Assembly (NCBI GenBank): GCA_024400195.1
Contig: JAKSNC010000013.1
Location: 1-48,869, forward strand
Reading direction: 5' to 3'
Length of the DNA stretch: 48,869 nucleotides
From: Bacteroidales bacterium
GTDB taxonomy: Bacteria; Bacteroidota; Bacteroidia; Bacteroidales; F082
Shown here one piece after another: positions 21,462 through 28,911 of the stretch (position 1 is the stretch's first letter; each line of letters begins with the position of its first letter). A program made the position numbers and the translations under genes. The notes below the pieces were generated by a model. It had not been told where the DNA came from, did not search any database, and saw only the letters and a program-made list of their open reading frames with translations.

Positions 21462-23849
21462 ATGAACTTCATTCTAAAAACAGCATTCATAGCTTTCCTG
21501 ACATTATCGGTCTATACAGCATCTGCACAAAGACAATACGATCAATATCAGCCGGAAGATATTTATAATGAAGCTATTACATCGTTTCAAAACAAACATT
21601 ACGGCTCCGCATTGCTACTCTTCGACAGATATTTGTCATTTTCAGGAAACCGCAACGCCAACCTGCAACACCTCATCGACGCAGAATTCTTCGCAACAGC
21701 AGCGTCTCTTTATTTAGACAACAGCGACGGTCCTGCACGAATCATCAACTTCGTAAACAACAACCCGACATCGATTTATGCCGCAAAAGCCAACTTCATC
21801 TACGCCAACACTCTCTTCAAAAATAAGAAATACCGCGACGCACTGAAGATTTACGAGTCGATAACGGCCGACGGCCTCCCAAAAGACGATGCCTCTGAAT
21901 ATCACTTCAAAAAAGGATACTGTCTTTTCCAAATGGGCGACGCCGAAGAAGCCGAACAGATTCTAAAAACCGCCGCACAGACGCAAGGTGATTACAACAC
22001 GGAATCATCTTACTACTACGCCCACATACTCTACGTCAAAGGCGACTACGCTCAGGCTGAGACGTTTTTCAAACGCGCCGACGACGACCCGCGATTCAAA
22101 GACGCAGCAACAGCCTGCCTCCTCCAAATAAATCACAGAAAACACTACGCCGACACCGTGGCAAGTGATGAAGACCAAGCCATCTTCGATATGGGAATGA
22201 ACTACTTAGATGACAACGACCCACGCTCAGCCCTTGCCGCATTCAGCCGCCTCGTCAAAAAAAATCCGAACTCGCCACTGACAAAGAAGGCACTGACAAT
22301 ATCGGAGAGACTGTTCCGCGAAAACGGACAAGACGAAGAAGCCCTCAAAATACATAAAATATTGGAGAAATTAGGAGATAACGACGAGTCGGAAGACGAC
22401 AAAACCGACATGGAGACCTTGAGTCCTATTGACTATATCGCCAAGAAAAACGACGACAACACATCAAACCTCCTTACGGCCGGCATCGGAAGCCGAATAT
22501 CGCCACTCGTCACCTTCAGACATTATTCCGTACTGAACAAGAAGATGTCGTTCGGAGCCGGCGCAAGACACCGCTCTTCATGGTTGGATATGAACGACTA
22601 CGAGCCGACAAAATACATGAACAACGACATCTACGGCGACTTCACGGGACGCTTCAACATAGGACAGCTGCGCGCCACCGCCGACTTCCACCACGACATG
22701 TACGACATCTGCGGCAGCAACGACAACTCTACGACGAAACGATACAATATCTTCCACGCGAAAGCCTCACTCAACAGCAATAAAACCGGTTTCAAATCGC
22801 TTTACGACGAAGTTGCCGCCGAATACATTCTCACCAACATCCCTAATTCGATAACGGAACACGCCTTCCGCGCCGACGGACGTATCAGCCACTCCGCCTT
22901 GTGGTTCGACGGCATCGGCTCCGTTCAGACCATCGCCTGCGACATCAGCCTGCAGACGGCCGGCATCGATAAAAACTACACCATGCTCGCCGCCAAACCG
23001 TCATTCGGCATCAGAGACTACAGCTTCAACATCAGCCTCGGACTGAGCCTCGACTTCAAGACACACGACAATATCGGACTTTATCCTGATATTAACGCAC
23101 ATTTCTGTATTCTCGACAGAAAAATCGAGTTCTTCGCCTTGATGACAGGCAACACCGCCGTCAACACATTACACGACATAATTCAGGAAAACCCTTTCAT
23201 CGCCGACAACGGTTTCTGCCTGATTAACAACGATAAAAATCTGCAATACACAAAGACGAAAATCGACATTCGTACTGGCGTGAAAGGCCGCTGCAACAAT
23301 AACTTCGATGCGGAAATAAGTATCAGATACCGCAAAATAAAAAACGACATCTTCTTCGTAAACACATATAACCCATTCGACACAACCGCCATCGACGACC
23401 ACACTTTCTCAGTGATTTTCAATGACGACGATGTCTTCAGTCTGCTTTTCAACGCCCATTATAAATTTAATGAAAGGCTCAATTTCGCGACCGACATCGC
23501 CATCAACAGCCACAACGTCGATAATGACGACGGAAACCCGTATTACAAAGAAGCATGGTACCGTCCGAACTTTGTATGGAATCTCCGTTCCGACTTCAGA
23601 TACAACGACAAATGGAATTTCCACGCGAACCTTGGTGTACAAACCGGTCGCTACGCCTTAAACAACGACCTTAATGCAGAAAAACTCAAGCCCGTCGTTG
23701 ACCTCAAAATCGGCGGCGAATATGCCTTGAACGACGACTTCGACATCTACGGCGAAATCGGGAATCTCCTTCACGACAAATACTGCCTCTATTACGACAA
23801 ACCGTCATACGGCATTCAGTTTTCCGCCGGAATGAAATACAGATTTTAA
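21462..23849 (+). CDS. TPR-domain outer-membrane beta-barrel protein
   Basis: A 795-residue protein with signal peptide (MNFILKTAFIAFLTLSVYTASAQ). A periplasmic TPR region (about 25-300) has several repeats such as YNEAITSFQNKHYGSALLLFDRYL, YRDALKIYESI and GDYAQAETFFKRADDDP. A short acidic linker rich in Asp/Glu follows. The last 440 residues contain alternating amphipathic strands, with the terminal GIQFSAGMKYRF ending in Phe, as expected of an outer-membrane barrel. The role is unknown; the TPR part may recruit a periplasmic partner to the barrel. It is followed after 9 nt by queA and is probably cotranscribed. Confidence 0.85.
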   Translation: MNFILKTAFIAFLTLSVYTASAQRQYDQYQPEDIYNEAITSFQNKHYGSALLLFDRYLSFSGNRNANLQHLIDAEFFATAASLYLDNSDGPARIINFVNNNPTSIYAAKANFIYANTLFKNKKYRDALKIYESITADGLPKDDASEYHFKKGYCLFQMGDAEEAEQILKTAAQTQGDYNTESSYYYAHILYVKGDYAQAETFFKRADDDPRFKDAATACLLQINHRKHYADTVASDEDQAIFDMGMNYLDDNDPRSALAAFSRLVKKNPNSPLTKKALTISERLFRENGQDEEALKIHKILEKLGDNDESEDDKTDMETLSPIDYIAKKNDDNTSNLLTAGIGSRISPLVTFRHYSVLNKKMSFGAGARHRSSWLDMNDYEPTKYMNNDIYGDFTGRFNIGQLRATADFHHDMYDICGSNDNSTTKRYNIFHAKASLNSNKTGFKSLYDEVAAEYILTNIPNSITEHAFRADGRISHSALWFDGIGSVQTIACDISLQTAGIDKNYTMLAAKPSFGIRDYSFNISLGLSLDFKTHDNIGLYPDINAHFCILDRKIEFFALMTGNTAVNTLHDIIQENPFIADNGFCLINNDKNLQYTKTKIDIRTGVKGRCNNNFDAEISIRYRKIKNDIFFVNTYNPFDTTAIDDHTFSVIFNDDDVFSLLFNAHYKFNERLNFATDIAINSHNVDNDDGNPYYKEAWYRPNFVWNLRSDFRYNDKWNFHANLGVQTGRYALNNDLNAEKLKPVVDLKIGGEYALNDDFDIYGEIGNLLHDKYCLYYDKPSYGIQFSAGMKYRF

Positions 23850-23858
23850 TTTCTCAAG

Positions 23859-25085
23859 ATGAACACCACAGTTAAAGACATAAACATCGAAGATTACGAC
23901 TATCCGCTACCTGACGAACGCATTGCAAAATATCCGCTGCCGGAACGAGACGCTTCTAAACTCCTCGTTTTCAACGGAAAAGACATTAGCGATGCACACT
24001 TCCGCGACATCTGCCGTTTTCTTCCGGAGAAGTCGCTGCTCGTGCTGAACGAAACGAAAGTGGTACGTGCGAGACTCTCATTCAGAAAAGAAAGCGGTGC
24101 CGCAATCGAGATTTTCTGCCTCGACCCCGTAAACGACGATTATCAGGTTTCATTTGCAAGTACGAAGGAAGTAAAATGGCACTGCCTCGTCGGGAACTCA
24201 CGCCGCTGGCACGACGAAATCCTCTCGATGCCGCTCAATATCAATGATAAAAAGGTAATTTTAAACGCCGAACGCATCAATAAAAACGACGAGAGTTCGA
24301 CGGTGCGCCTCTTCTGGTCGCCGGAAGGACTAAGCTTTGCCGAAGTGCTCGAAGCCGCCGGGGAAGTTCCTCTCCCGCCCTACCTCCACCGCGACGCCGA
24401 GACATCGGACAGAGAACGCTACCAAACGGTTTTCGCACATTACGACGGCTCCGTGGCTGCCCCGACAGCAAGCCTCCACATCACGGAAAGGCTCATCGGC
24501 GAAATCAAGGCGGCGGGACACGATATGACGAAGATTACGCTTCACGTGGGAGCCGGGACATTCCGCCCCGTGAGCACCGACAAAATCGGCGACCACCAGA
24601 TGCACTCCGAGACAATAATATTGAAAAAGAATGCCATTGAAGAAATCCTCAAGGCCGTAAGGGAGAAAAGAACCGTCATTCCCGTCGGGACGACATCGAT
24701 GCGTACTCTCGAATCACTTTACTGGCTCGGCGTGATGATAAAAAAAGACGGCTTTGCGCCACGCGTTTTACATGTGAATCAATGGGTTCCATATCAGGAT
24801 AATGTACTAAGCGGAGGCGAGGAGTCGCTCGAAACTGTCTTGAAGTATCTTGAAGAAAACCATCTCGACCATCTTCAGGCCACAACGTCACTAATGATAG
24901 CGCCTTCGTGTCCCATCATGCTCACCAAAGGACTGATAACCAATTTTCATCAGCCTAAAAGCACGCTGTTGCTACTCGTCTCGGCACTCATCGGCGAGAG
25001 ATGGAAGGAATGCTACAGATACGCTTTAGACAACGACTTCCGCTTCCTCAGCTACGGAGACAGCTGTTTGTTTTTGACGATTTGA
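23859..25085 (+). CDS. queA: S-adenosylmethionine:tRNA ribosyltransferase-isomerase
   Basis: The 408-residue protein makes epoxyqueuosine in the wobble position of tRNA from preQ1 and SAM. Motifs include LLVLNETKVVRARLSF, AAPTASLHITERLI, KITLHVGAGTFRPV, GTTSMRTLESLYWLG and the late FHQPKSTLLLLVSALIG and SYGDSCLF. It is about 55 residues longer than the E. coli enzyme (about 356) and may be the QueA-like paralogue found in Bacteroidetes. The stop codon is in the first TTTGAC unit of a repeat array. No preQ1 riboswitch is visible, which is expected since the gene is the second in its operon. Confidence 0.93.
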   Translation: MNTTVKDINIEDYDYPLPDERIAKYPLPERDASKLLVFNGKDISDAHFRDICRFLPEKSLLVLNETKVVRARLSFRKESGAAIEIFCLDPVNDDYQVSFASTKEVKWHCLVGNSRRWHDEILSMPLNINDKKVILNAERINKNDESSTVRLFWSPEGLSFAEVLEAAGEVPLPPYLHRDAETSDRERYQTVFAHYDGSVAAPTASLHITERLIGEIKAAGHDMTKITLHVGAGTFRPVSTDKIGDHQMHSETIILKKNAIEEILKAVREKRTVIPVGTTSMRTLESLYWLGVMIKKDGFAPRVLHVNQWVPYQDNVLSGGEESLETVLKYLEENHLDHLQATTSLMIAPSCPIMLTKGLITNFHQPKSTLLLLVSALIGERWKECYRYALDNDFRFLSYGDSCLFLTI

Positions 25086-25180
25086 CAATCTTTTTGACAA
25101 TTTGACGATTTGACAATTTGACCTGTTGACCTGTTGACCCGTTGACTTGTTGACTTGTTAACTTGTTGACTTTTTGAATC
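25071..25180. repeat. 8-nt tandem array at the queA 3-prime end
   Basis: Successive 8-nt units of the forms TTTTTGAC, ACAATTTGAC and CTGTTGAC/CTTGTTGAC. The queA stop (25083-25085) lies inside. No hairpin terminator follows for about 200 nt. Confidence 0.9.
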
Positions 25181-25324
25181 TTTGAGTTTCAAATCTTAAA
25201 AATTTTTATCCTGCATATCTAAAAAATTCGTATCATTACGCCGCCGTAATGAAAAGTATATCAGCAATATACAAGTTTTGTAAAATTTCGATGCTCGAAA
25301 TCGCGTTAAGGCATTTGGGAATTA

Positions 25325-25334
25325 CCCCCCCCCC
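25325..25334. repeat. Poly-C tract (C10)
   Basis: Ten consecutive C in an AT-rich intergenic region (25181-25384) that holds no supported gene. A 6-bp palindrome ATTACG/CGTAAT lies at 25235-25250. Confidence 0.9.
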
Positions 25335-25384
25335 AATTTGCGTTGACAATTAACCATTTACAACTTTTTCATAATAAATACACT

Positions 25385-25429
25385 GCCACAACGGTCTATG
25401 GAAATATCAAAGACCGCTGTGGCTTTTTT
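25385..25429 (+). terminator. Rho-independent terminator-like hairpin
   Basis: Thirteen-bp stem with one A-C mismatch (25385-25397 with 25411-25423), then TTTTTTG. It may end the queA operon transcript or attenuate the genes that follow from 25484. Confidence 0.8.
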
Positions 25430-25483
25430 GTTTGAATTTCACAAACCACAGAATAAATCTTTAAATATTTATAAATTAAAATT

Positions 25484-25813
25484 ATGAAAGTTATGAAAAT
25501 CACTAAAATGAAAAACATTATCGTTTTGGCTGCACTCATAATCTTCGCACCGGCGTTAAGCCTTGCACAGCAGACATTCGGTAGTGGTCCATGGAACAAC
25601 TCTTACGGCAACTCTTACGGCAACTCTTACGGAGGATCTGATGAAGAAATCGACAAAGACGATGGTGGATTCGGAATCACTATTGAAAATCAGGGCTTCG
25701 AAAATCCAGCACCGCTCGGCAGCGGCATAGCCATCCTCGTGGCATCAGCCGCAGGCTACACAATCATCAAAAAGAGAAAAAACAACAAATCAACGGAATC
25801 AATAAACAATTAA
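25484..25813 (+). CDS. Small exported protein with GSG-type C-terminal membrane anchor
   Basis: A 109-residue protein not recognised by function. It has an N-terminal signal peptide (cut probably after LSLAQ), a central NSYG repeat (three 12-nt units AACTCTTACGG at 25598-25633) and an acidic stretch. It ends in a C-terminal hydrophobic segment (APLGSGIAILVASAAGYTIIKKRKNNK) followed by Lys/Arg, an arrangement resembling sorted or anchored Bacteroidetes proteins. Alternative in-frame ATGs at 25493 and 25508 are possible. It sits 4 nt before the next lipoprotein gene, so the two are cotranscribed. Confidence 0.78.
   Translation: MKVMKITKMKNIIVLAALIIFAPALSLAQQTFGSGPWNNSYGNSYGNSYGGSDEEIDKDDGGFGITIENQGFENPAPLGSGIAILVASAAGYTIIKKRKNNKSTESINN
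25598..25633 (+). repeat. 12-nt coding repeat (NSYG x3)
   Basis: Three nearly perfect copies of AACTCTTACGGC encoding Asn-Ser-Tyr-Gly. Confidence 0.9.
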
Positions 25814-25817
25814 AAAA

Positions 25818-27290
25818 ATGAAAAAGACATTATTGGTTATCATGGCGGCACTGTCCATGCTTCTCACACAGTGCAAGAAATCGGAAGCAGAATCACCGTC
25901 TGACGGCAAGCCGGTGAATATCACACTCAACGTCGGCGGCGACTCAAAGATTGACGTAAACACTGTGAATGGCAAAGTGACATTCACTTCCGGCGACAAA
26001 ATCTATGTCGCGAGCGGCGGCGTGTATGTCGGCACACTGACAGCACAAGACGGCAAGACATTCTCTGGTACAATCTTCGGCCCGAAAGAGGGAGAACCTC
26101 TGCAATTCTTTTTCCTCGGCAACAAGACTCCTAACGAGGAACTGACGGCAGGAACAACAGATGAACTCACTATTAACATCAGCAACCAGTCGGAGGGACT
26201 TCCTGTGATTTCATACGCCCCGTCGAAAGAGATTTATCCATCAAATGATGCAAGTTACTCGGCTTTCCTGCTGAACAAATGCGCCTTAGTGAAGTTCGAT
26301 GTGAGAAACTACACCGGCAGCGGCACGGTGGGCATCAAAGGGATGAACAATCAGGTGACGGTGGCATTGAACGATAACTCATTCAACTACGGTGAGATAA
26401 ATGACGGCAAGATAATCCTTAACAAGAATAACAACGAATATTGGGCGATACTCCTTCCGCAGAATGCTGTCGAAGGCGGTGAGGCATACTCATCTGACGG
26501 CTGGACGGGTAACAATGTCACTGTGCCGGAAATCACCATCAACCAACACCTGAATGAAGGTATTGCGGTGAACCTGACGGCACCTGCATCTCTATCAAGA
26601 TTCTCTGTCAGCGAAACTACCAAAGTTGAGTTCTCGCCGGGCAACCTGTACTACGATGGCATTTCATCTTCATGGAACTTTGAGGCGCACCAATGGGACT
26701 ACCGTACGCTTTCTGGCAAAAGTGCATTCTTTGATGGGAAATTCAATACTACACCGACAAATCACTGGGGCTTGTTCGGATGGAGCGGTAACGGAGCCAC
26801 TGCAGCTTGGGGTATGAGCACATCGACAAACAATGCCGACTATTCTGGAACCTTCGAGGATTGGGGCAAAGCCATGGACGAAACAGGCAATACTTGGCGC
26901 ACGTTGAAATTGAGTGAGTGGGAATACCTACTCACAACGAGAAAAGTTAATGGGAATACTGGTTTTGGTCATACGTGTGTATGGATGGAACTCTCAAACA
27001 AAGTCGAGGGTCTAATCATCTTCCCTGACGGCTACACTGGGGAGACCACAGATCTCAAAGAGATTCCTGACGGTGCTGTCTTCCTCCCCGCCGCAGGCTG
27101 GTTCAGCACTGGGACTATAACAGCCCACCAAAAGGGCGGCTTCTATAGGTCGAGTGAACTAAGAGACAATTTTCCTACCAGTACGAAGTACTTGAGCTTC
27201 AGCAGCACAAATGTAGTTATAGAGAATGCGACATGGAATCCACTGTATTATAAATACTCTGTCCGTTTAGTTCGTGATTGTTCTAAATAG
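25818..27290 (+). CDS. Surface lipoprotein with fimbrillin-like and FISUMP-related C-terminal regions
   Basis: The 490-residue protein has a lipoprotein signal (MKKTLLVIMAALSMLLTQC, lipobox TQC). A first part (about 30-260) of beta-rich sequence resembles Bacteroidales fimbrillin-clan modules (FTSGDKIYVASGGVYVGTLTAQDGKTFSGTI). A C-terminal part (about 265-490) has KVEFSPGNLYYD, WNFEAHQWDY, NTWRTLKLSEWEYLL, VFLPAAGWF and YSVRLVRDC, similar in layout to FISUMP proteins. It is probably surface exposed. Ligand and role are unknown. It follows the small anchored protein after 4 nt. Confidence 0.82.
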   Translation: MKKTLLVIMAALSMLLTQCKKSEAESPSDGKPVNITLNVGGDSKIDVNTVNGKVTFTSGDKIYVASGGVYVGTLTAQDGKTFSGTIFGPKEGEPLQFFFLGNKTPNEELTAGTTDELTINISNQSEGLPVISYAPSKEIYPSNDASYSAFLLNKCALVKFDVRNYTGSGTVGIKGMNNQVTVALNDNSFNYGEINDGKIILNKNNNEYWAILLPQNAVEGGEAYSSDGWTGNNVTVPEITINQHLNEGIAVNLTAPASLSRFSVSETTKVEFSPGNLYYDGISSSWNFEAHQWDYRTLSGKSAFFDGKFNTTPTNHWGLFGWSGNGATAAWGMSTSTNNADYSGTFEDWGKAMDETGNTWRTLKLSEWEYLLTTRKVNGNTGFGHTCVWMELSNKVEGLIIFPDGYTGETTDLKEIPDGAVFLPAAGWFSTGTITAHQKGGFYRSSELRDNFPTSTKYLSFSSTNVVIENATWNPLYYKYSVRLVRDCSK

Positions 27291-27349
27291 TTCTTATAAC
27301 TTTGCTTGTTGAATCTTTAAATTATTTTTAGCTTCTATTCTTTTTTTCG

Positions 27350-27357
27350 TATCTTTG
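27350..27357 (+). promoter_or_regulatory. -7 box for the T9SS-type secreted protein
   Basis: TATCTTTG, about 60 nt upstream of the start codon at 27425, giving a relatively long leader. Confidence 0.7.
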
Positions 27358-27424
27358 GCGCGTGAAAAAAGCCTTTTGGATAGAATTTACATTTGTCAAA
27401 ATATTTAACAATTAAAACCAAATC

Positions 27425-28792
27425 ATGAAAAAATCATCAGTTTTGCTTGTTGCGTTGTTCGCTTTCTTCGGCCTTGCCAACGCACAGATTAACCCGACCA
27501 TCAAAAACCTCTACGTCTCCGCTACAGGCTGGGCATCGTGGGAACCCGGTCTTGAAGACAACGTCATATTCTTCGAGGATTTTGAAGATGAGACGCTCGG
27601 TATCTTCTCCACTATCGATGCCGACGGAGACGACCACTGCTGGAAGAACTCCGTCACGATGCAGGCCCAAGGCGACGGACACAACGGAAGCCTCCGCTAC
27701 GCCTACTCTCAGAGTTGGGCTCCGGCAGGCGGCAAATGGGGTCTCACACCTGATAATTACCTCGTCTCTCCCAAAGTATCGATAGAGGAGGGTTATATAT
27801 TCAGTTTCTTTGCCTGCCTCGACTGGGTACAATACCCCGGCGAACATTTCGGAGTGGCTGTTTCAAGCACCGGCGAAGACGGTTCCTTCACCACGATAGC
27901 CGAATGGACACTCACCGGCAAAGGAAGCAAGGACGACGACCAAAGCCCGTGGCGCGAATACGTCATCGACCTCAGCGAATACGCCGGACAGGAAATCTAC
28001 ATCGCCATCCGCCATTTCGACTGCTCCAATTTATATCAAATAGACATCGACGACGTTAAACTCACTACCGGAGAAAAAGCTAACAGCGAGGTACAATACT
28101 ACATCGTCAAAATTAACGGCGAGGAAGTCGGACAGACGGAAAATCTCTTCATGGAGATAAACACCGAAAACCTTGTCGCAGGCGAGACCTACACCGTTGA
28201 AGTGGCCCCATTCGGCGACAACGGCATCGGCGAATGGTCGAGCTTTGAATGGACATACACCCCGTGTGACGAGTTCGGCGAAATGACGTTCTTCTCAGCA
28301 CAACCGACTTCCAACAGCAACGTTTTGACTTGGATTTATCCTACTGACGCAGATGTACTCGGAGCCGTGGTTTATCGCAACAGCGAAATGCTTGCCGTAC
28401 TTGATGCTTCGCAGACATCGTTCATTGATGAATACATAGATATGGATGCACAATGCACATATTGTGTGAAAGTCATTTTCGACGGTAACAAGGAAGACGG
28501 AGGTTATCAAGCCACATCATGCGGACTCTGCCAAACGATAGGTGTCGGTATCGAAGAGAACCAGACTGAGACGACGATTTATCCTAATCCTGTCAGAAAC
28601 ACGCTCAACATCAAGGCTGAAGGCATAAGCAGAATCGTCATAACCAACACGCTCGGACAGACGGTTTACGATATGCCGGCATCAGATGACGAAGTCAGCA
28701 TCGACATGAGCAGATTCGCCGAAGGTGCGTATATCGTGACGATAAGTACAGAAAACGGCAACAGCGTCAGACATATCAACGTCGTGAAATAA
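27425..28792 (+). CDS. Secreted choice-of-anchor J / cleaved-adhesin protein with T9SS type A domain
   Basis: The 455-residue protein has a signal peptide (MKKSSVLLVALFAFFGLANAQ). A cleaved-adhesin-like (choice-of-anchor J) domain covers about 45-215, with FFEDFEDETLGIFSTIDADGD, NYLVSPKVSIEEGYIFSFF and QEIYIAIRHFDC. Fibronectin-III-like regions cover about 220-370. The C-terminal type A sorting domain (about 385-455) has TIYPNPVRNTLNI, IVITNTLGQTVYDM and GAYIVTISTENG. The sorting domain directs export through the type IX system. Likely function is adhesion or substrate binding, not catalysis; no catalytic residues are visible. Confidence 0.93.
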   Translation: MKKSSVLLVALFAFFGLANAQINPTIKNLYVSATGWASWEPGLEDNVIFFEDFEDETLGIFSTIDADGDDHCWKNSVTMQAQGDGHNGSLRYAYSQSWAPAGGKWGLTPDNYLVSPKVSIEEGYIFSFFACLDWVQYPGEHFGVAVSSTGEDGSFTTIAEWTLTGKGSKDDDQSPWREYVIDLSEYAGQEIYIAIRHFDCSNLYQIDIDDVKLTTGEKANSEVQYYIVKINGEEVGQTENLFMEINTENLVAGETYTVEVAPFGDNGIGEWSSFEWTYTPCDEFGEMTFFSAQPTSNSNVLTWIYPTDADVLGAVVYRNSEMLAVLDASQTSFIDEYIDMDAQCTYCVKVIFDGNKEDGGYQATSCGLCQTIGVGIEENQTETTIYPNPVRNTLNIKAEGISRIVITNTLGQTVYDMPASDDEVSIDMSRFAEGAYIVTISTENGNSVRHINVVK

Positions 28793-28813
28793 CAATTCCG
28801 ACGACAAAACGCA

Positions 28814-28855
28814 AAAATGTAGAGATGATGTGTATATCGTCTCTACATTTTTGTT
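28814..28855 (+). terminator. Rho-independent terminator of the T9SS protein gene
   Basis: Sixteen-bp stem (28814-28829 with 28836-28851, one G-T pair), loop GTGTAT, U-rich end. Confidence 0.85.
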
Positions 28856-28886
28856 GTTTTTAAAAGCCTCCTAAACCTAAAATTCT

Positions 28887-28894
28887 TATCTTTG
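28887..28894 (+). promoter_or_regulatory. -7 box for the MMPL transporter
   Basis: TATCTTTG, 17 nt before the start codon. Confidence 0.75.
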
Positions 28895-28911
28895 CTCCTC
28901 ATTTTATTTTT

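Noticed and set aside
23850-23858. preQ1 riboswitch before queA
   Set aside because: Only nine nt separate queA from the upstream gene, and no aptamer-like structure was seen upstream of the operon either.
25249-25353. 34-codon frame containing the poly-C tract, possible phase-variable peptide
   Set aside because: There is no signal, no conserved motif and no promoter; the tract is more simply intergenic.
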